Origin: Halobaculum marinum
GTDB taxonomy: Archaea > Halobacteriota > Halobacteria > Halobacteriales > Haloferacaceae
Assembly: GCF_029338555.1 (NCBI RefSeq)
Contig: NZ_CP119990.1
Coordinates: 186,001 to 250,000 of the forward strand
DNA length: 64,000 nucleotides
Reading direction: 5' to 3'
Within the stretch, counting starts at the first letter, position 1; the number at the start of each line of letters is the position of its first letter. A program made the translations under genes and the position numbers. Under the pieces are notes generated by a model, which did no database searches, was not told where the DNA came from, and saw only the letters and a program-made list of their open reading frames with translations. Shown here one piece after another: positions 52,109-61,802 of this stretch.

Positions 52109-54240
52109 ATGAGACTGCGTGACGCACTCGACGACCACAAGCGCAACCGGGACCACCCCACCCGGTTCCCCGGCGAGCGACGGACGACCGCCGGACTCTT
52201 CTCCGGGGCCGCGGGGCGACTCGTCCACGTCGCTCCGGACGGGACGGTGCGAGACTACGGCTACCCGCTCTCTGGCCTCTCCGGCGTCGCTGACTCGCGG
52301 GTCGCGCTGCGCCTCGACGACCCGCCGGCGGAACTTGACTGGGACGCCGAGGGGGTTCGACCCGCCGCCGACGACGCCGCCGTGGTCAGCTTCGAGGCTG
52401 GCGAGCAGTCGTACCACGGGGCGACGGCGCTCGTCGAGACCACCTTCGAGACGCCCGTCGGCGGCGTCACCCGGTTCGACCTGACCGTCGACACCGACGC
52501 CGGCGCCGCTCACGTGACGCGTGTTGCATTCGACGACCCCTCGCGGGCGAGCGAGGCGGGGGCCGCCCTCCTCGTCGGCTGTACGTTCGCACCGGAGGGG
52601 CGCGACGCCCGCGTCGGCCAACTCCACCACGACGACGCCGTCGAAGTGTTCCACGACCGCGAGCGCGACTTCCTCGCCGGCGACGCCGGCCTTGACGTGC
52701 TCGGCGGGGCCTCCCGGCGGCACCGGAGGCGGTGTTGTCCCCGGAGCCACACGAGGCCGACGCGACCTCGCTGGGCGACCGCCGCGAAGAGGACCACCTC
52801 GGTGGCGACGTGGTCGCTGCGGTGCCGGCCGTCGACGGCGTGGCGACCGCCGCGACCCTGCTGTCCGAGCGCGAGGACGCCGACCGGGAGGCGTCGCTGG
52901 CCGCACTCGACGACCTGTTCGCCGTGGTCGACACCGCCGACTCGCTCGTCGACCTCGCCCAGTCGACCGACGCCGCCGTGTCGCTCCCCGACGGCGTCGC
53001 CCGCGCGGCCGCCGCCGTCGACGACCTGCGGGTGTTGTCGTTGCTGTCGGCGCCGACGGGGATGCGGATCGCCGGGCCGGACTTCGACCCCCACTACGTC
53101 CACTCCGGCGGCTACGGCTACACGTGGTTCCGCGACGACGCAGAGGTGTCCGGCTTCCTGCTCGGTGCCGACGGGCGCTTCGACCTCGGGATCGAGGAGT
53201 GGCACCGGCGCAGTGCCCGCGCGTACCTCGACACACAACTCCCGGACGGGACGTGGCCCCACCGCGTGTGGCCCCGCAACGGCGCGCTCGCGCCGGGGTG
53301 GGCGAACGCCCGGATGGAGGCGCTCGAAGACGTGGAGTACCAAGCCGACCAGACCGCCAGCGTCGCGGCGTTCCTCGCGCGGTTCCTCGCCGGCCTCGAC
53401 GACGACGACCCGATGGTCGACGAGGTGACGGCGGCGCTCGACGACGCGCTCGACGGGATGGTCGACTCGCTCGCCGACGACGGGCGACCGGTCGCCTGTC
53501 AGAACGCGTGGGAGGACGGCGTCGGGCGCTTCGCCCACACCGCCGCGCGGTTCCTCGACGCGTTCTCCGCGATCGCCGCGCTCGGGCCCGAGCGGTTCGA
53601 GCGCGCCGTCGAGGCGACCGACCGGGCCGCGCTCCTCTACGACGCGCTCGACGACCTCTGGGTCGCCGACCGCGGCGTGTTCGCCGTGAGCGAACTCGGC
53701 GACGGCTCGCTCGACGCGCGCCTCGACTCGGCGACGTTCGCGCTGGCGGACGCCCACCGGGCGTACGCCGCGATCGGCGAGATCGACGAGACGCGCCGAA
53801 ATCGGCTCGTCGAACACCTCGACGCCACGATCGACGGCCTGTACCACGACCCCGCAGACAGCGACGTCGAGGGGCTGGTCCGCTACGAGGGCGACGCGTG
53901 GCGCCAGCGCGGCCAGGGTCACGAGAAGATCTGGACCGTGTCGACGGCGTGGGGGGCGAACGCCGCCGGCGAACTGGCGGCCCTGTTGGCCGACGAGGAC
54001 GACGCGCGCGCCGACGAGTTCGCCGCCCGGGCAAGCGACCTGCTCGACCTAGTAGGCCCCGAGGGCCCGTTGACGGTGGCCGGCGGCTACCAGCCGGAGC
54101 AGTTCTTCGACGACGGCACCGCCGACAGCGCGACGCCGCTGGGGTGGCCCCACGCCATCCGGCTGGCGACGACGGCGCTGCTCGACGACCACGACGCACT
54201 CGCCAGCGAGCAGACCGAACGGCTACGCGCCGACGACTGA
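52109..54240 (+). CDS. GH15 glucoamylase-type glucan 1,4-alpha-glucosidase (frameshifted)
   Basis: The N-terminal beta-sandwich domain (MRLRDALDDHKRNRDHPTRF, RLVHVAPDGTVRDYGYPL) is in one frame. The (alpha/alpha)6 catalytic part (PTGMRIAGPDFDPHYVHSGG, YTWFRDDAEVSGFLL, CQNAWEDGVGRFAHTA, GHEKIWTVSTAWG) is in another. The break is at GGGG, 52706-52709; one added G gives VLGGGLPAAPEAVLSPEPHE and about 710 residues. The enzyme releases glucose from maltodextrin ends and has no signal peptide. A TATA-like GAATTATC about 28 nt upstream of ATG 52109 indicates a leaderless mRNA. Confidence 0.87.
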
Positions 54241-54474
54241 GCCTGGCTTTCCGCGGCCCTTCCGTGCCGCTGAGTCGGCCCGGTTTCTCTCCACCGCCGC
54301 TGGATCACGCAGAGGGGGTCGTCCGCGATGCTCCTGTTCGTGACGGGCGTCGTCGGGTACCTGCTCGAGAGCGACAGAGAGCGGGGATCTGGGCCCCGTG
54401 CAGAGAACACGGGGAGTTGGGCGGCGTGCGGAGGCGCCGGCGCAGACGAGGAGCATCGGCGTCGCAGACCAGTC

Positions 54475-55629
54475 TCAGTCGGCGGTCGTCGGCTCGACCG
54501 CGTCGGTGGCGTCGCCGCCGTCCGCGCCGGCGTCGTCGCGCGTCAGTGACGCGCCTGAGAGCGGGTCGAACAGGTGCAGGTCCGACTCGTCGAAAGCGAT
54601 CCGGACGGTCTCACCGAGGTCTGGTGCAACGTCACTGGGGACGCGCGCGATGAACTCGGGGCCGATGTCGAGGTAGAGGTAGTTGTCGGAGCCGATGGGT
54701 TCGAGCACCTCGACGGCCGTCTCGACGCCCGTCTCACCGTCGCGGGCGATCCGGACGTCCTCGGGGCGGACACCCACGCGAACCTCGTCGACGCCCGCAA
54801 GGGCGTTCGCGGTGTCGGAAGTCAGTTCGTACGTGAAACGGCCGTCGGCACCCGTTAGCGTGACGCCGGTACCGGTGTCCTCGACCGCGGCGTCGAGTAC
54901 GTTCATCGACGGCGAGCCGACGAAGCCGCCGACGAACTCGTTTGCGGGGTCGTCGTACACGTCGGTCGGGCGGCCTGCCTGCTGGAGCTCGCCGTCGTCG
55001 AGGATGACGATGCGGTCGCCCATCGTCATCGCCTCCTCCTGGTCGTGGGTGACGTAGATAGCGGTGATCCCCAGTTCCTTCTGGAGCCGTTGGATCTCGG
55101 TGCGCATCGTCGTCCGGAGCTTCGCGTCGAGGTTCGACAGCGGTTCGTCGAACAGGAACACGTCCGGTTCACGGACGATGGCGCGCCCGAGCGCGACGCG
55201 CTGTTTCTGCCCGCCCGACAGCTCGTTGGGGCGGTCGTCGAGTAGGTCGCCGATGCCCATCATCTCTGCCGTCTCGCGGACGCGTTCGGTGCGCTCGTCC
55301 TTCGTGAGGTCCGTGCTCATGCGCAGGCCGAACGCCATGTTCTGTTCGACCGTCTTGTGCGGGTACAGCGCGTAGTTCTGGAACACCATCGCGACGTTCC
55401 GCTTGCGCGCGTGGACGTTCGTCACGTCCTCGCCGTTGATCCGGATACTCCCCGACGTTGGCGTCTCCAGCCCGGCCAGCATCCGCAGGGTCGTCGACTT
55501 CCCACATCCCGAGGGGCCGACGACGGTGATGAACTCCCCGTCCGCCACGTCGAGCGACACGTCGTCGACGGCGACGAGGTTGCCGTTGTCGAACTCCTTC
55601 CTGAGATTGTCGAGCGTGACGGTTCCCAT
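54475..55629 (-). CDS. MalK/UgpC-type sugar ABC transporter ATPase
   Basis: This 384-residue ATPase has Walker A GPSGCGKSTT (about 38-47), Q-loop FQNYALYPH, signature LSGGQKQRVALGRA, Walker B VFLFDEPLSNLD, switch VTHDQEEAM, and a C-terminal MalK-like regulatory beta domain (about 240-365) with VGVRPEDVRI. It energises the MalF/G-type permeases encoded divergently. Start ATG 55629 (MGTVTLDNLRKEF) is preferred to 55650. An AACTATAC TATA-like box about 25 nt upstream fits a leaderless transcript. Confidence 0.9.
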   Translation of the reverse strand: MGTVTLDNLRKEFDNGNLVAVDDVSLDVADGEFITVVGPSGCGKSTTLRMLAGLETPTSGSIRINGEDVTNVHARKRNVAMVFQNYALYPHKTVEQNMAFGLRMSTDLTKDERTERVRETAEMMGIGDLLDDRPNELSGGQKQRVALGRAIVREPDVFLFDEPLSNLDAKLRTTMRTEIQRLQKELGITAIYVTHDQEEAMTMGDRIVILDDGELQQAGRPTDVYDDPANEFVGGFVGSPSMNVLDAAVEDTGTGVTLTGADGRFTYELTSDTANALAGVDEVRVGVRPEDVRIARDGETGVETAVEVLEPIGSDNYLYLDIGPEFIARVPSDVAPDLGETVRIAFDESDLHLFDPLSGASLTRDDAGADGGDATDAVEPTTAD

Positions 55630-55676
55630 TGCTCCCACGGGTGGACCCATTCCGTATAGTTCTTCCCCTCGATCCG

Positions 55677-55687
55677 GAATCTGTGAA
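55677..55687. promoter_or_regulatory. GAATCTGTGAA element upstream of the MalK-type gene
   Basis: Identical to 52051-52061. It lies about 17 nt upstream of the TATA-like box of the minus-strand ATPase gene. Confidence 0.5.
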
Positions 55688-55693
55688 GCGTTC

Positions 55694-55713
55694 GTTCATC
55701 ATTACTTCTGAAC
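55694..55713. promoter_or_regulatory. Inverted repeat GTTCA-N10-TGAAC
   Basis: Arms GTTCA (55694-55698) and TGAAC (55709-55713) lie in the divergent MalK/MalE-type spacer and use the same GTTCA/TGAAC half-sites as 55809-55820. Confidence 0.4.
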
Positions 55714-55808
55714 GTATCGAGTACGACGAGATTACTGCACCGCCATCTGTCCGGGAATGTGGCGAATTCGTGGGGTAGTACCGCCCGTTCGTCCGACTCA
55801 CCACCCAG

Positions 55809-55820
55809 ATGAACGTTCAT
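55809..55820. promoter_or_regulatory. Perfect palindrome ATGAACGTTCAT
   Basis: This perfect 12-bp palindrome ends 51 nt before the binding-protein ATG (55872) and just upstream of its BRE/TATA (CGAATGCTTAAG, 55829-55840). Its half-site is shared with 55842-55860. Confidence 0.55.
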
Positions 55821-55841
55821 GGAGGATCCGAATGCTTAAGG

Positions 55842-55860
55842 GATGAACTACTAATTCATC
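55842..55860. promoter_or_regulatory. Inverted repeat GATGAA-N7-TTCATC overlapping the transcription start
   Basis: GATGAA-CTACTAA-TTCATC lies directly after the TATA-like box TGCTTAAG and ends 11 nt before the ATG, so a protein bound here should block transcription initiation: a repressor-type operator. Confidence 0.6.
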
Positions 55861-55871
55861 CGGTATTCACC

Positions 55872-57173
55872 ATGACAATGGATCGCAGAACACTGCTCCG
55901 GAACCTGGGTGTGGCGGGAACGATCGGCGCGACGGCTGGCTGTGTCGGCGTGCAAGAACAGTCGACAGAGACCCAGTCGGGCGGTAACAGCGGATCGAGC
56001 GGTTCGGACGGTTCCGATGGGAGCGACGACGAGTCCACGGCCACGAGCACTGGGCCCGCCGGCGAGGCGGAGGTGTGGTACACGCTCGCCAAGGCCGAGC
56101 GGCCGGGTCGTGAGAGCGTCATCGAGACGTTCAACAGCGAGTCGCGCCACACCATCACGGGCTCGAACATCTCGGACATGGTCAAGAAGACGACCAGCGC
56201 CATCCCCGTCGGCGAGGGCCCCGAGTCGTTCGAGTGGGCCCACGACAAGGTGGGCGGCTACTACCAGCAGGGCTTCCTCACCGACATGAGCGACCAGGTC
56301 GACGTCGACCTCGGCCAGTTCACGTCGGCGGCCGCCGAGGCCGTCCAGTACAAGGGGAACGTCGTCGGCCTCCCGCGCTCTGCGGAGACGGTCGGCCTCG
56401 TGTACAACACCGACATCGTCGACGAGGCGCCCGAGACGGTCTCGGAGATGGTGTCGGTCATGGAGGAGTTCCACGACCCGGACAACGGGAAGTACGGGAT
56501 GGGCTACCCCGTGAACGCCTACTTCGTCAGCGCGTGGCTGCAGGCGTTCGGCGGCCACTACCTCGACATCAGCGCCGACGAGCCGCTCGGCGTCAACTCC
56601 GACGAGACGGTCCAAGGGCTCCAGTTCCTGCTCGACAACTTCAAGCCGTACATGCCGAAGGACCCGTCGTACGGGCCCCAGGCCGCCGCGTTCGCCGACG
56701 GCAACGCCGCGTTCGCGATCAACGGCCCGTGGTACCTCGCGACGCTCAACGAGAAGGGCGTCAACTACGAGGTCGCCCCGCTCCCGTCGGTCGAGGGCGG
56801 CAGCCCGACGCCGTACACGGGGATCAAAGTGTGGTACTTCGCGAAGAAGATGCGCGAGGACGACGCCGCGACGGTCGCGGCGAAGGACTTCGCCGAGTGG
56901 TTCGTCACGAACGAGGACCACCTCCTCACGCTCGCACAGGAGCAGGGCCACATCCCTGTCCTGTCGAGTCTCGTGGGCAGCGACGAGTTGCCCGACACGG
57001 TCGCCGCGTTCTCGCAGGCCGTCGAGCAGGGGACGCCGATGCCGTCGGACCCGAAGATGGCCGCCGTCTGGCCGGCTATCGAGACCGCCATCCTCGAGTC
57101 GTTCAACGGCAACACCGACCCCCAGGCGGCGCTCGACACGGCCGCCGAGGAGATCCGTAGCAACTGGGAGTAA
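55872..57173 (+). CDS. MalE-type maltodextrin-binding Tat lipoprotein
   Basis: This 433-residue protein has a Tat leader (MDRRTLLRNLGVAGTIGATAGC) with lipobox, a Ser/Gly/Asp linker, and a periplasmic-binding domain of the maltose/maltodextrin type (FEWAHDKVGGYYQQGFLTDM, AFAINGPWYLATLNEKGVNY, PYTGIKVWYFAKK). It captures alpha-glucans outside the membrane. An ATG at 55878 is equally good. It is followed after 8 bp by the first permease gene. Regulation is suggested by two palindromes flanking its TATA box. Confidence 0.9.
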   Translation: MTMDRRTLLRNLGVAGTIGATAGCVGVQEQSTETQSGGNSGSSGSDGSDGSDDESTATSTGPAGEAEVWYTLAKAERPGRESVIETFNSESRHTITGSNISDMVKKTTSAIPVGEGPESFEWAHDKVGGYYQQGFLTDMSDQVDVDLGQFTSAAAEAVQYKGNVVGLPRSAETVGLVYNTDIVDEAPETVSEMVSVMEEFHDPDNGKYGMGYPVNAYFVSAWLQAFGGHYLDISADEPLGVNSDETVQGLQFLLDNFKPYMPKDPSYGPQAAAFADGNAAFAINGPWYLATLNEKGVNYEVAPLPSVEGGSPTPYTGIKVWYFAKKMREDDAATVAAKDFAEWFVTNEDHLLTLAQEQGHIPVLSSLVGSDELPDTVAAFSQAVEQGTPMPSDPKMAAVWPAIETAILESFNGNTDPQAALDTAAEEIRSNWE

Positions 57174-57181
57174 CTCCACAC

Positions 57182-58147
57182 ATGAGTACCGAATCACGAG
57201 TCGCGCGCCGGGTCGAGGCGATCCCGTTCCTCGACGAGCGAGACACGTCGCTGCTGTTCGTGCTGCCGGGGCTGTTCGTCTTCTCGGCGTTCATGCTGTT
57301 CCCGGTGCTGTACATCGTCGGCATCTCGTTCACGAACGCGGCGCCGGGGAACCTGTTCGCCGGCGAGGGCGCGATGTCGATTCTTACGTTCGGCGAGGCG
57401 GCGTTCGTCGGCGTCGAGAACTACGTCGAGGTGCTGAGCGACGCGCGCTTCTGGAACTCCTTCGGCGTGACGTGGCTATTTGTCGCCACGAGCGTGGCGC
57501 TGAAGTTGTTGCTCAGCATCGGACTCGCGCTGGTCGTGACGAACGACCGCGTGCGCGGCAAGCGCCTCATGCGCTCGCTGATCATCCTGCCGATGGGGCT
57601 GCCAGCCATCTTCACCATCACCGTCTGGCGGGGCATCTTCAGCTCCGCGCAGTTCGGGCTGGTGAATCAACTGCTCACCGCCGTCGGGCTCGAGACGGTC
57701 TCGTGGCTGAGCCAACGCTGGCCAGCCTTCTTCGCGTACAACGTCACGGAGGCGTGGCTGGCGTACCCGTTCATGGTGATCATCACCGTGAGCGCCCTGC
57801 AGGACGTGCCCGACGAACTGCACGAGGCGGCGATGGTGGACGGCGCGAGCTTCCTCTCGCGGTTCCTCCACGTCACGCTGCCGTCGATTAAGAAGCCGGT
57901 GCTCTTCGCCACCATCCTCACGTCGGCGGCGTCGTTCCAGCAGTTCCTCATCCCGTACGTGTTCAACGCCGGTGGCCCGGCGCGTGCCAACGAGCTGATC
58001 GTCGTGTACGGCTACCAAGAGGCGTTCTCGTTCAACAACTACGGGAAGGGTGCCGCGATCAGCCTGATCGCCGTCGCCTTCATCGGCGCGTTCATGTGGC
58101 TGAACGTCAAGCGCGGCAAACTCGCCGACGGGGTGAACGAGGCGTGA
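57182..58147 (+). CDS. MalF-type sugar ABC transporter permease
   Basis: This 321-residue permease has six or seven membrane helices and the EAA loop EAAMVDGASFLSRFLHVTLP that docks the ATPase. The binding-protein and MalG-type neighbours define it as the first permease of a maltodextrin importer. Its last base is shared with the next start codon (TGATG overlap). Confidence 0.9.
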   Translation: MSTESRVARRVEAIPFLDERDTSLLFVLPGLFVFSAFMLFPVLYIVGISFTNAAPGNLFAGEGAMSILTFGEAAFVGVENYVEVLSDARFWNSFGVTWLFVATSVALKLLLSIGLALVVTNDRVRGKRLMRSLIILPMGLPAIFTITVWRGIFSSAQFGLVNQLLTAVGLETVSWLSQRWPAFFAYNVTEAWLAYPFMVIITVSALQDVPDELHEAAMVDGASFLSRFLHVTLPSIKKPVLFATILTSAASFQQFLIPYVFNAGGPARANELIVVYGYQEAFSFNNYGKGAAISLIAVAFIGAFMWLNVKRGKLADGVNEA

Positions 58148-59289
58148 TGCTCGACGGCATCGCTCGGAAGGTCTCCGAGGACGTGTACAACGTCGTCACC
58201 ACGCCCATCGACGCCGCGCGCGACGCGCGCTACACGCTCGGTGCGATCCGGCGCGGCGAGGTGTCGCCGGTCGAACCGCTGAAGACGCTCGGCGCCACGC
58301 TCGGCGCAATCGTCGTCATCTCGCTGCTGCTGTTCCCCATCTACTGGATCCTGATGGCGGCGCTGTCGGGGAGCGGTGGCTCCATCTACACCTCGAACGG
58401 GCTGCGACTGCTCCCGACCGAGCCGTCGTTGGTGCCGTTCCTGTGGGTGATCGGCGACATCTCGCTGCCGCCGCTGGAGTTCGTGGTGAACGTGCCGCTC
58501 ACCGACCTGGCGCTCGTGTTCGGCACGCCCGGCCTGCTGTTCTTCGACGTGAGTCGCGTGCAGCCGGGCGTCGTCGGCCGCGTCGTCGTCGCCGGCGTCG
58601 AGATGTTCCCGGGCTTCGCGGTCGGTCCCGTGGAGAACCCGTCGAACTTCAAGTCGTTCTTCGGCAACAGCATGATCGTGGCGTTCGTGACGATGGCGCT
58701 GTCGATGGCGCTCATCGTGCCCGGCGCGTACGCGCTGTCGCGCCGGAAGTTCATCCTCCGGCGAAACATCCTGTTCGTGTACGTGTTGATGACACAGGTC
58801 GGCGGCGGCCTCGGCATCGCGCTGCTCATCGGCCTGTACGCCATCTACGCGCAGTTCGACCTCACCAACAACCGGGTCGCGCTGTCGGTGTACTACGCCG
58901 CGACGGCGGTGCCGTTCAACACGTGGCTGCTCAAGACGTACATGGACGGCATCCCGACCTCTTACGAGGAGGCGGCTGTCGTCGACGGCGCGCCCGCGTG
59001 GCGCGTCGTCTGGGAGGTCATCCTCCCGCTGTCGGCCGCCGGCCTCGCGACGGTGTTCGTGTTCACCTTCCTCACCGGATGGACCGAGTTCGTCGTGGCC
59101 CAGACGCTGCTGGGCACCGAGAACTACACGCTGCCCGTGGGGCTGTACTCGCTCATCGACGAGTACACCATCCCGTGGGCGCGCTTCTCGGCGTTCGCGC
59201 TCACGTTCGCGACGCCGATCATGCTCGTGTACCTGTTCGCACAACGGTACATCGAGGGCGGCCTCTCGTTCAGCGGGATGGAAGGGTAG
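58147..59289 (+). CDS. MalG-type sugar ABC transporter permease
   Basis: This 380-residue permease has an N-terminal cytoplasmic stretch of about 45 residues, six helices and the EAA loop EAAVVDGAPAWRVVWEVILP. Compared with typical MalG proteins it has an enlarged loop of about 100 residues between helices 1 and 2 (about 75-165), rich in Pro and Val. ATG 58147 overlaps the MalF-type stop; the longer start at 58096 lies inside the previous gene. Confidence 0.9.
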   Translation: MLDGIARKVSEDVYNVVTTPIDAARDARYTLGAIRRGEVSPVEPLKTLGATLGAIVVISLLLFPIYWILMAALSGSGGSIYTSNGLRLLPTEPSLVPFLWVIGDISLPPLEFVVNVPLTDLALVFGTPGLLFFDVSRVQPGVVGRVVVAGVEMFPGFAVGPVENPSNFKSFFGNSMIVAFVTMALSMALIVPGAYALSRRKFILRRNILFVYVLMTQVGGGLGIALLIGLYAIYAQFDLTNNRVALSVYYAATAVPFNTWLLKTYMDGIPTSYEEAAVVDGAPAWRVVWEVILPLSAAGLATVFVFTFLTGWTEFVVAQTLLGTENYTLPVGLYSLIDEYTIPWARFSAFALTFATPIMLVYLFAQRYIEGGLSFSGMEG

Positions 59290-59292
59290 GCA

Positions 59293-59308
59293 TCGGGCTC
59301 GAGCCCGA
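59293..59308. terminator. Hairpin after the MalG-type gene
   Basis: TCGGGCTCGAGCCCGA is a perfect 16-bp palindrome 4 nt after the permease stop. It could form a short GC hairpin; no T-run follows. It separates the transporter operon from the next promoter. Confidence 0.4.
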
Positions 59309-59377
59309 CGCGACCACCTTCGGTACACGGCTTCGCCAACACCGCCAGAATGTGTGATGTACGGGTACACCCACCGT

Positions 59378-59389
59378 TTCAGTTAAGAA
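59378..59389 (+). promoter_or_regulatory. Promoter of the neopullulanase-like gene
   Basis: TTCAGTTAAGAA forms a TATA-like box about 25-30 nt before ATG 59412, implying a leaderless transcript separate from the transporter operon. Confidence 0.5.
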
Positions 59390-59411
59390 CCCCGCCACGA
59401 CACTCCCACGA

Positions 59412-61195
59412 ATGTCCATCGACCGCGCGGGGATCGACCACCGACCGACGACCAGCGATTCCCACGCGGTCGACACCGAGACCGTCGAGGTCCGTCTCCG
59501 CAGTGCACGTGGGAACCTCGACGAGTGTGCACTCCTCCACGGCGACAAGTTCGACTGGGCCGCGAGCGCGCAGACGACGGCGATGGAGCAGGTCCACCGC
59601 GACGCCGAGTACGACTACTGGCGCTTGCGGGTGACGCCGCCGCACCGTCGGCTCGTGTACGCGTTCCGGCTTCGAGCGGGCGACGACGACCTGTGGCTCA
59701 CTGAGTGGGGATTCGAGGACGCCGCCGACGTGGCGTATCCGACCGGCGGCGCCGAGCGGCCGCTCCACTACTTCGAGCACCCGTATCTCAACGCGAACGA
59801 CGTGATCGACCCGCCCGAGTGGGTCGAGGAAGCAGTCTTCTACCAGATCTTCCCAGATCGGTTCGAGAACGGCGACCCCGACCGGACGCCCGACGACGCA
59901 GCCGAGTGGGGCGAGCAGCCGACGACCACCAACGTGTTCGGAGGCGATCTGCAAGGGGTGATCGACCGCCTCGACTACCTCGGCGAGTTGGGGATCACGG
60001 CGTTGTACCTCACACCGGTGTTCGCCTCGGAGTCGAACCACAAGTACAACGTCGCCGACTACGGTCGCGTCGACCCCGCGTTCGGCGACACGGCGACGCT
60101 CTCGCGACTGGTCGACCGAGCCCACGAGCGAGGGATTCGGGTGATCCTGGACGCCGTGTTCAACCACTGCGGTCGCCAGTTCGCGCCGTTTCAGGACGTG
60201 GTCGAACACGGCGCCGACTCCCCGTACGCCGACTGGTTCCACGTCCACGAGTTCCCGATCCGGTTCGAGCCGCGACCGACGTTCGAGGCGTGGGGTTCGA
60301 ACCCCACATGCCGAAGCTGAACACCGAACACCCCCAAGTGCGCGCGTATCTGATCGACGTGGCCGTGGAGTGGATGGAGGAGACTGGCGTCGACGGCTGG
60401 CGCCTCGACGTGGCCGACGAGGTGGATCACGAGTTCTGGCGGGCGTTCCGCCAAGCGGTGAAAGCGGAGAATCCCGATGCCTACGTGCTCGGCGAGGTGT
60501 GGCACGACGCGCGTCCGTGGCTCCGGGGCGACCAGTTCGACGCCACCATGAACTATCCGTTCACGTACGCCGTCGACGGCTTCTTCACCGAGGCGTCTAT
60601 CGACGGCCGCGCGTTCGCCGACCGCGTCGGGCGGTTCCTGTTCCGCTACCCCGACGCTACGAATCGAGTGCTGTTCAACCTCCTCGGCAGCCACGACACC
60701 GCTCGACTGCGGACCCGGTGTGGCGACGACGTCGACCGCGTCCGGGTGGCGATGCTCGCGCTGTTCACCGCCGTCGGCGTCCCCTGCGTCTACTACGGCG
60801 ACGAGGTCGGGATGCGCGGCGGTGACGACCCCGACTGTCGGCGGACGATGGTGTGGGACCCCACCGAACGCGACGAGGCGCTCCGCGCGTACGTCCGCGA
60901 GTTGATCGCCGTTCGGCGCGAGCGCTCGGCCCTGACGAGAGGCGACCTGCGATTCGTGCACGACCAGTGTGGCGGGGATCTGGTCGTTTATCGGCGAACG
61001 ACGGCCGGGAGCCGAGACGGTCTGACCGTCGTGATCAACCGCGGCGACGAGGCCGCGACGGTGGAACTGGACGACGACTGGTCGGCCGCGTCGGTGCCGT
61101 CGGTCGTGGTCGCGAGTCGCGACGACGCCGTGCGGGAGGTCGACTCGACGCGAGTCACGGTCGCGGGCGTGTCTGGCGTCGTGCTGGAGCCGTGA
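59412..61195 (+). CDS. Neopullulanase/cyclomaltodextrinase-like GH13 (frameshifted)
   Basis: An N-terminal CBM34-like beta domain (about 15-120) is followed by a GH13 barrel starting VFYQIFPDRFENGDP and DRLDYLGELGITALYLTPVF. The second half (HMPKLNTEHPQVRAYLIDVA, GWRLDVADEV, LGEVWHDA, LLGSHDTARL) is in another frame. One T missing at 60296-60297 (GGTTCG for GGTTTCG) joins them as FEAWGFEPHMPKLN; the corrected product is about 594 residues, with catalytic Asp333, Glu362 and Asp429. The break lies inside an 18-bp GC palindrome (GTGGGGTTCGAACCCCAC). Cytoplasmic; it would process imported maltodextrins or pullulan fragments. Confidence 0.88.
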
Positions 61196-61202
61196 GTGAC
61201 CG

Positions 61203-61763
61203 CTACTCAGACGTCTCGTCGACAGCCTGCTGAAACCCCAACCAGTTCACGACCGACCCGGCGGCGTCGGTGACGGGGACGAGCGACACCCGATTGCGGA
61301 ACGGGGTGCCGTCGGCGCGGTAGTTGGTCAGTTCGGTCGTCACACGACTCCACGTCGACAGTGCCTCCCGCAGGTCCGCGACCGGTTCCGGGTCGGTGTC
61401 GGGGCCCTGGAGGAGGCGCAGGTTCTCCCCGCGCAGATCCGCGAGCGCGTAGCCCGTCAGCTCCCGGAACGTCCGATTCGCGTAGACGACGGGGTTGTCC
61501 GCGTACGCTGGCCCGGTGAGCGTGATGCCCAGCGAGGCGTCGTCGAGGACGCGGATCCGCCGGACGTACGCACCCTCGTGTGTCGCGAGCGACCCTGACT
61601 CCCCCGGTGGGTCAGGTGGTGGGTCGTCAGACGCTAGTCGCCGGAGCCGCTCAGCGTCGTACTCGTCACTGGCGAGTGTCTCCGGCACGCGCTCGCGGAA
61701 GCGCTCGTCGTCGAGGCGGAGCAGGTCGGCGAGCGTGTCACGGTCGGCCATGTCGGAGCCCAT
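61203..61763 (-). CDS. LOV-like PAS protein without the photoactive cysteine
   Basis: This 186-residue protein has a helical N-terminus (DTLADLLRLDDERFRERVPE) and a single PAS domain at about 70-180 with the LOV-like sequence YANRTFRELTGYALADLRGE then NLRLLQGPDTDP. In photoactive LOV domains this position reads NCRFLQG; here the cysteine is leucine, so no flavin-cysteinyl adduct can form. No output domain is attached. Starts at 61763 and 61751 are both possible. It is divergent from the SDR gene and 7 bp from the convergent GH13 stop. Confidence 0.78.
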   Translation of the reverse strand: MGSDMADRDTLADLLRLDDERFRERVPETLASDEYDAERLRRLASDDPPPDPPGESGSLATHEGAYVRRIRVLDDASLGITLTGPAYADNPVVYANRTFRELTGYALADLRGENLRLLQGPDTDPEPVADLREALSTWSRVTTELTNYRADGTPFRNRVSLVPVTDAAGSVVNWLGFQQAVDETSE

Positions 61764-61802
61764 GTGGTCGGTGGCCGGCGTTGGGTTGGCGTACGCAAAC
61801 CG

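Noticed and set aside
60291..60308. GTGGGGTTCGAACCCCAC, which looks like a tRNA T-arm
   Set aside because: It lies inside the GH13 gene, where the corrected frame reads AWGFEPHM, a conserved barrel segment. It is better seen as a coding palindrome that may have promoted a read error.
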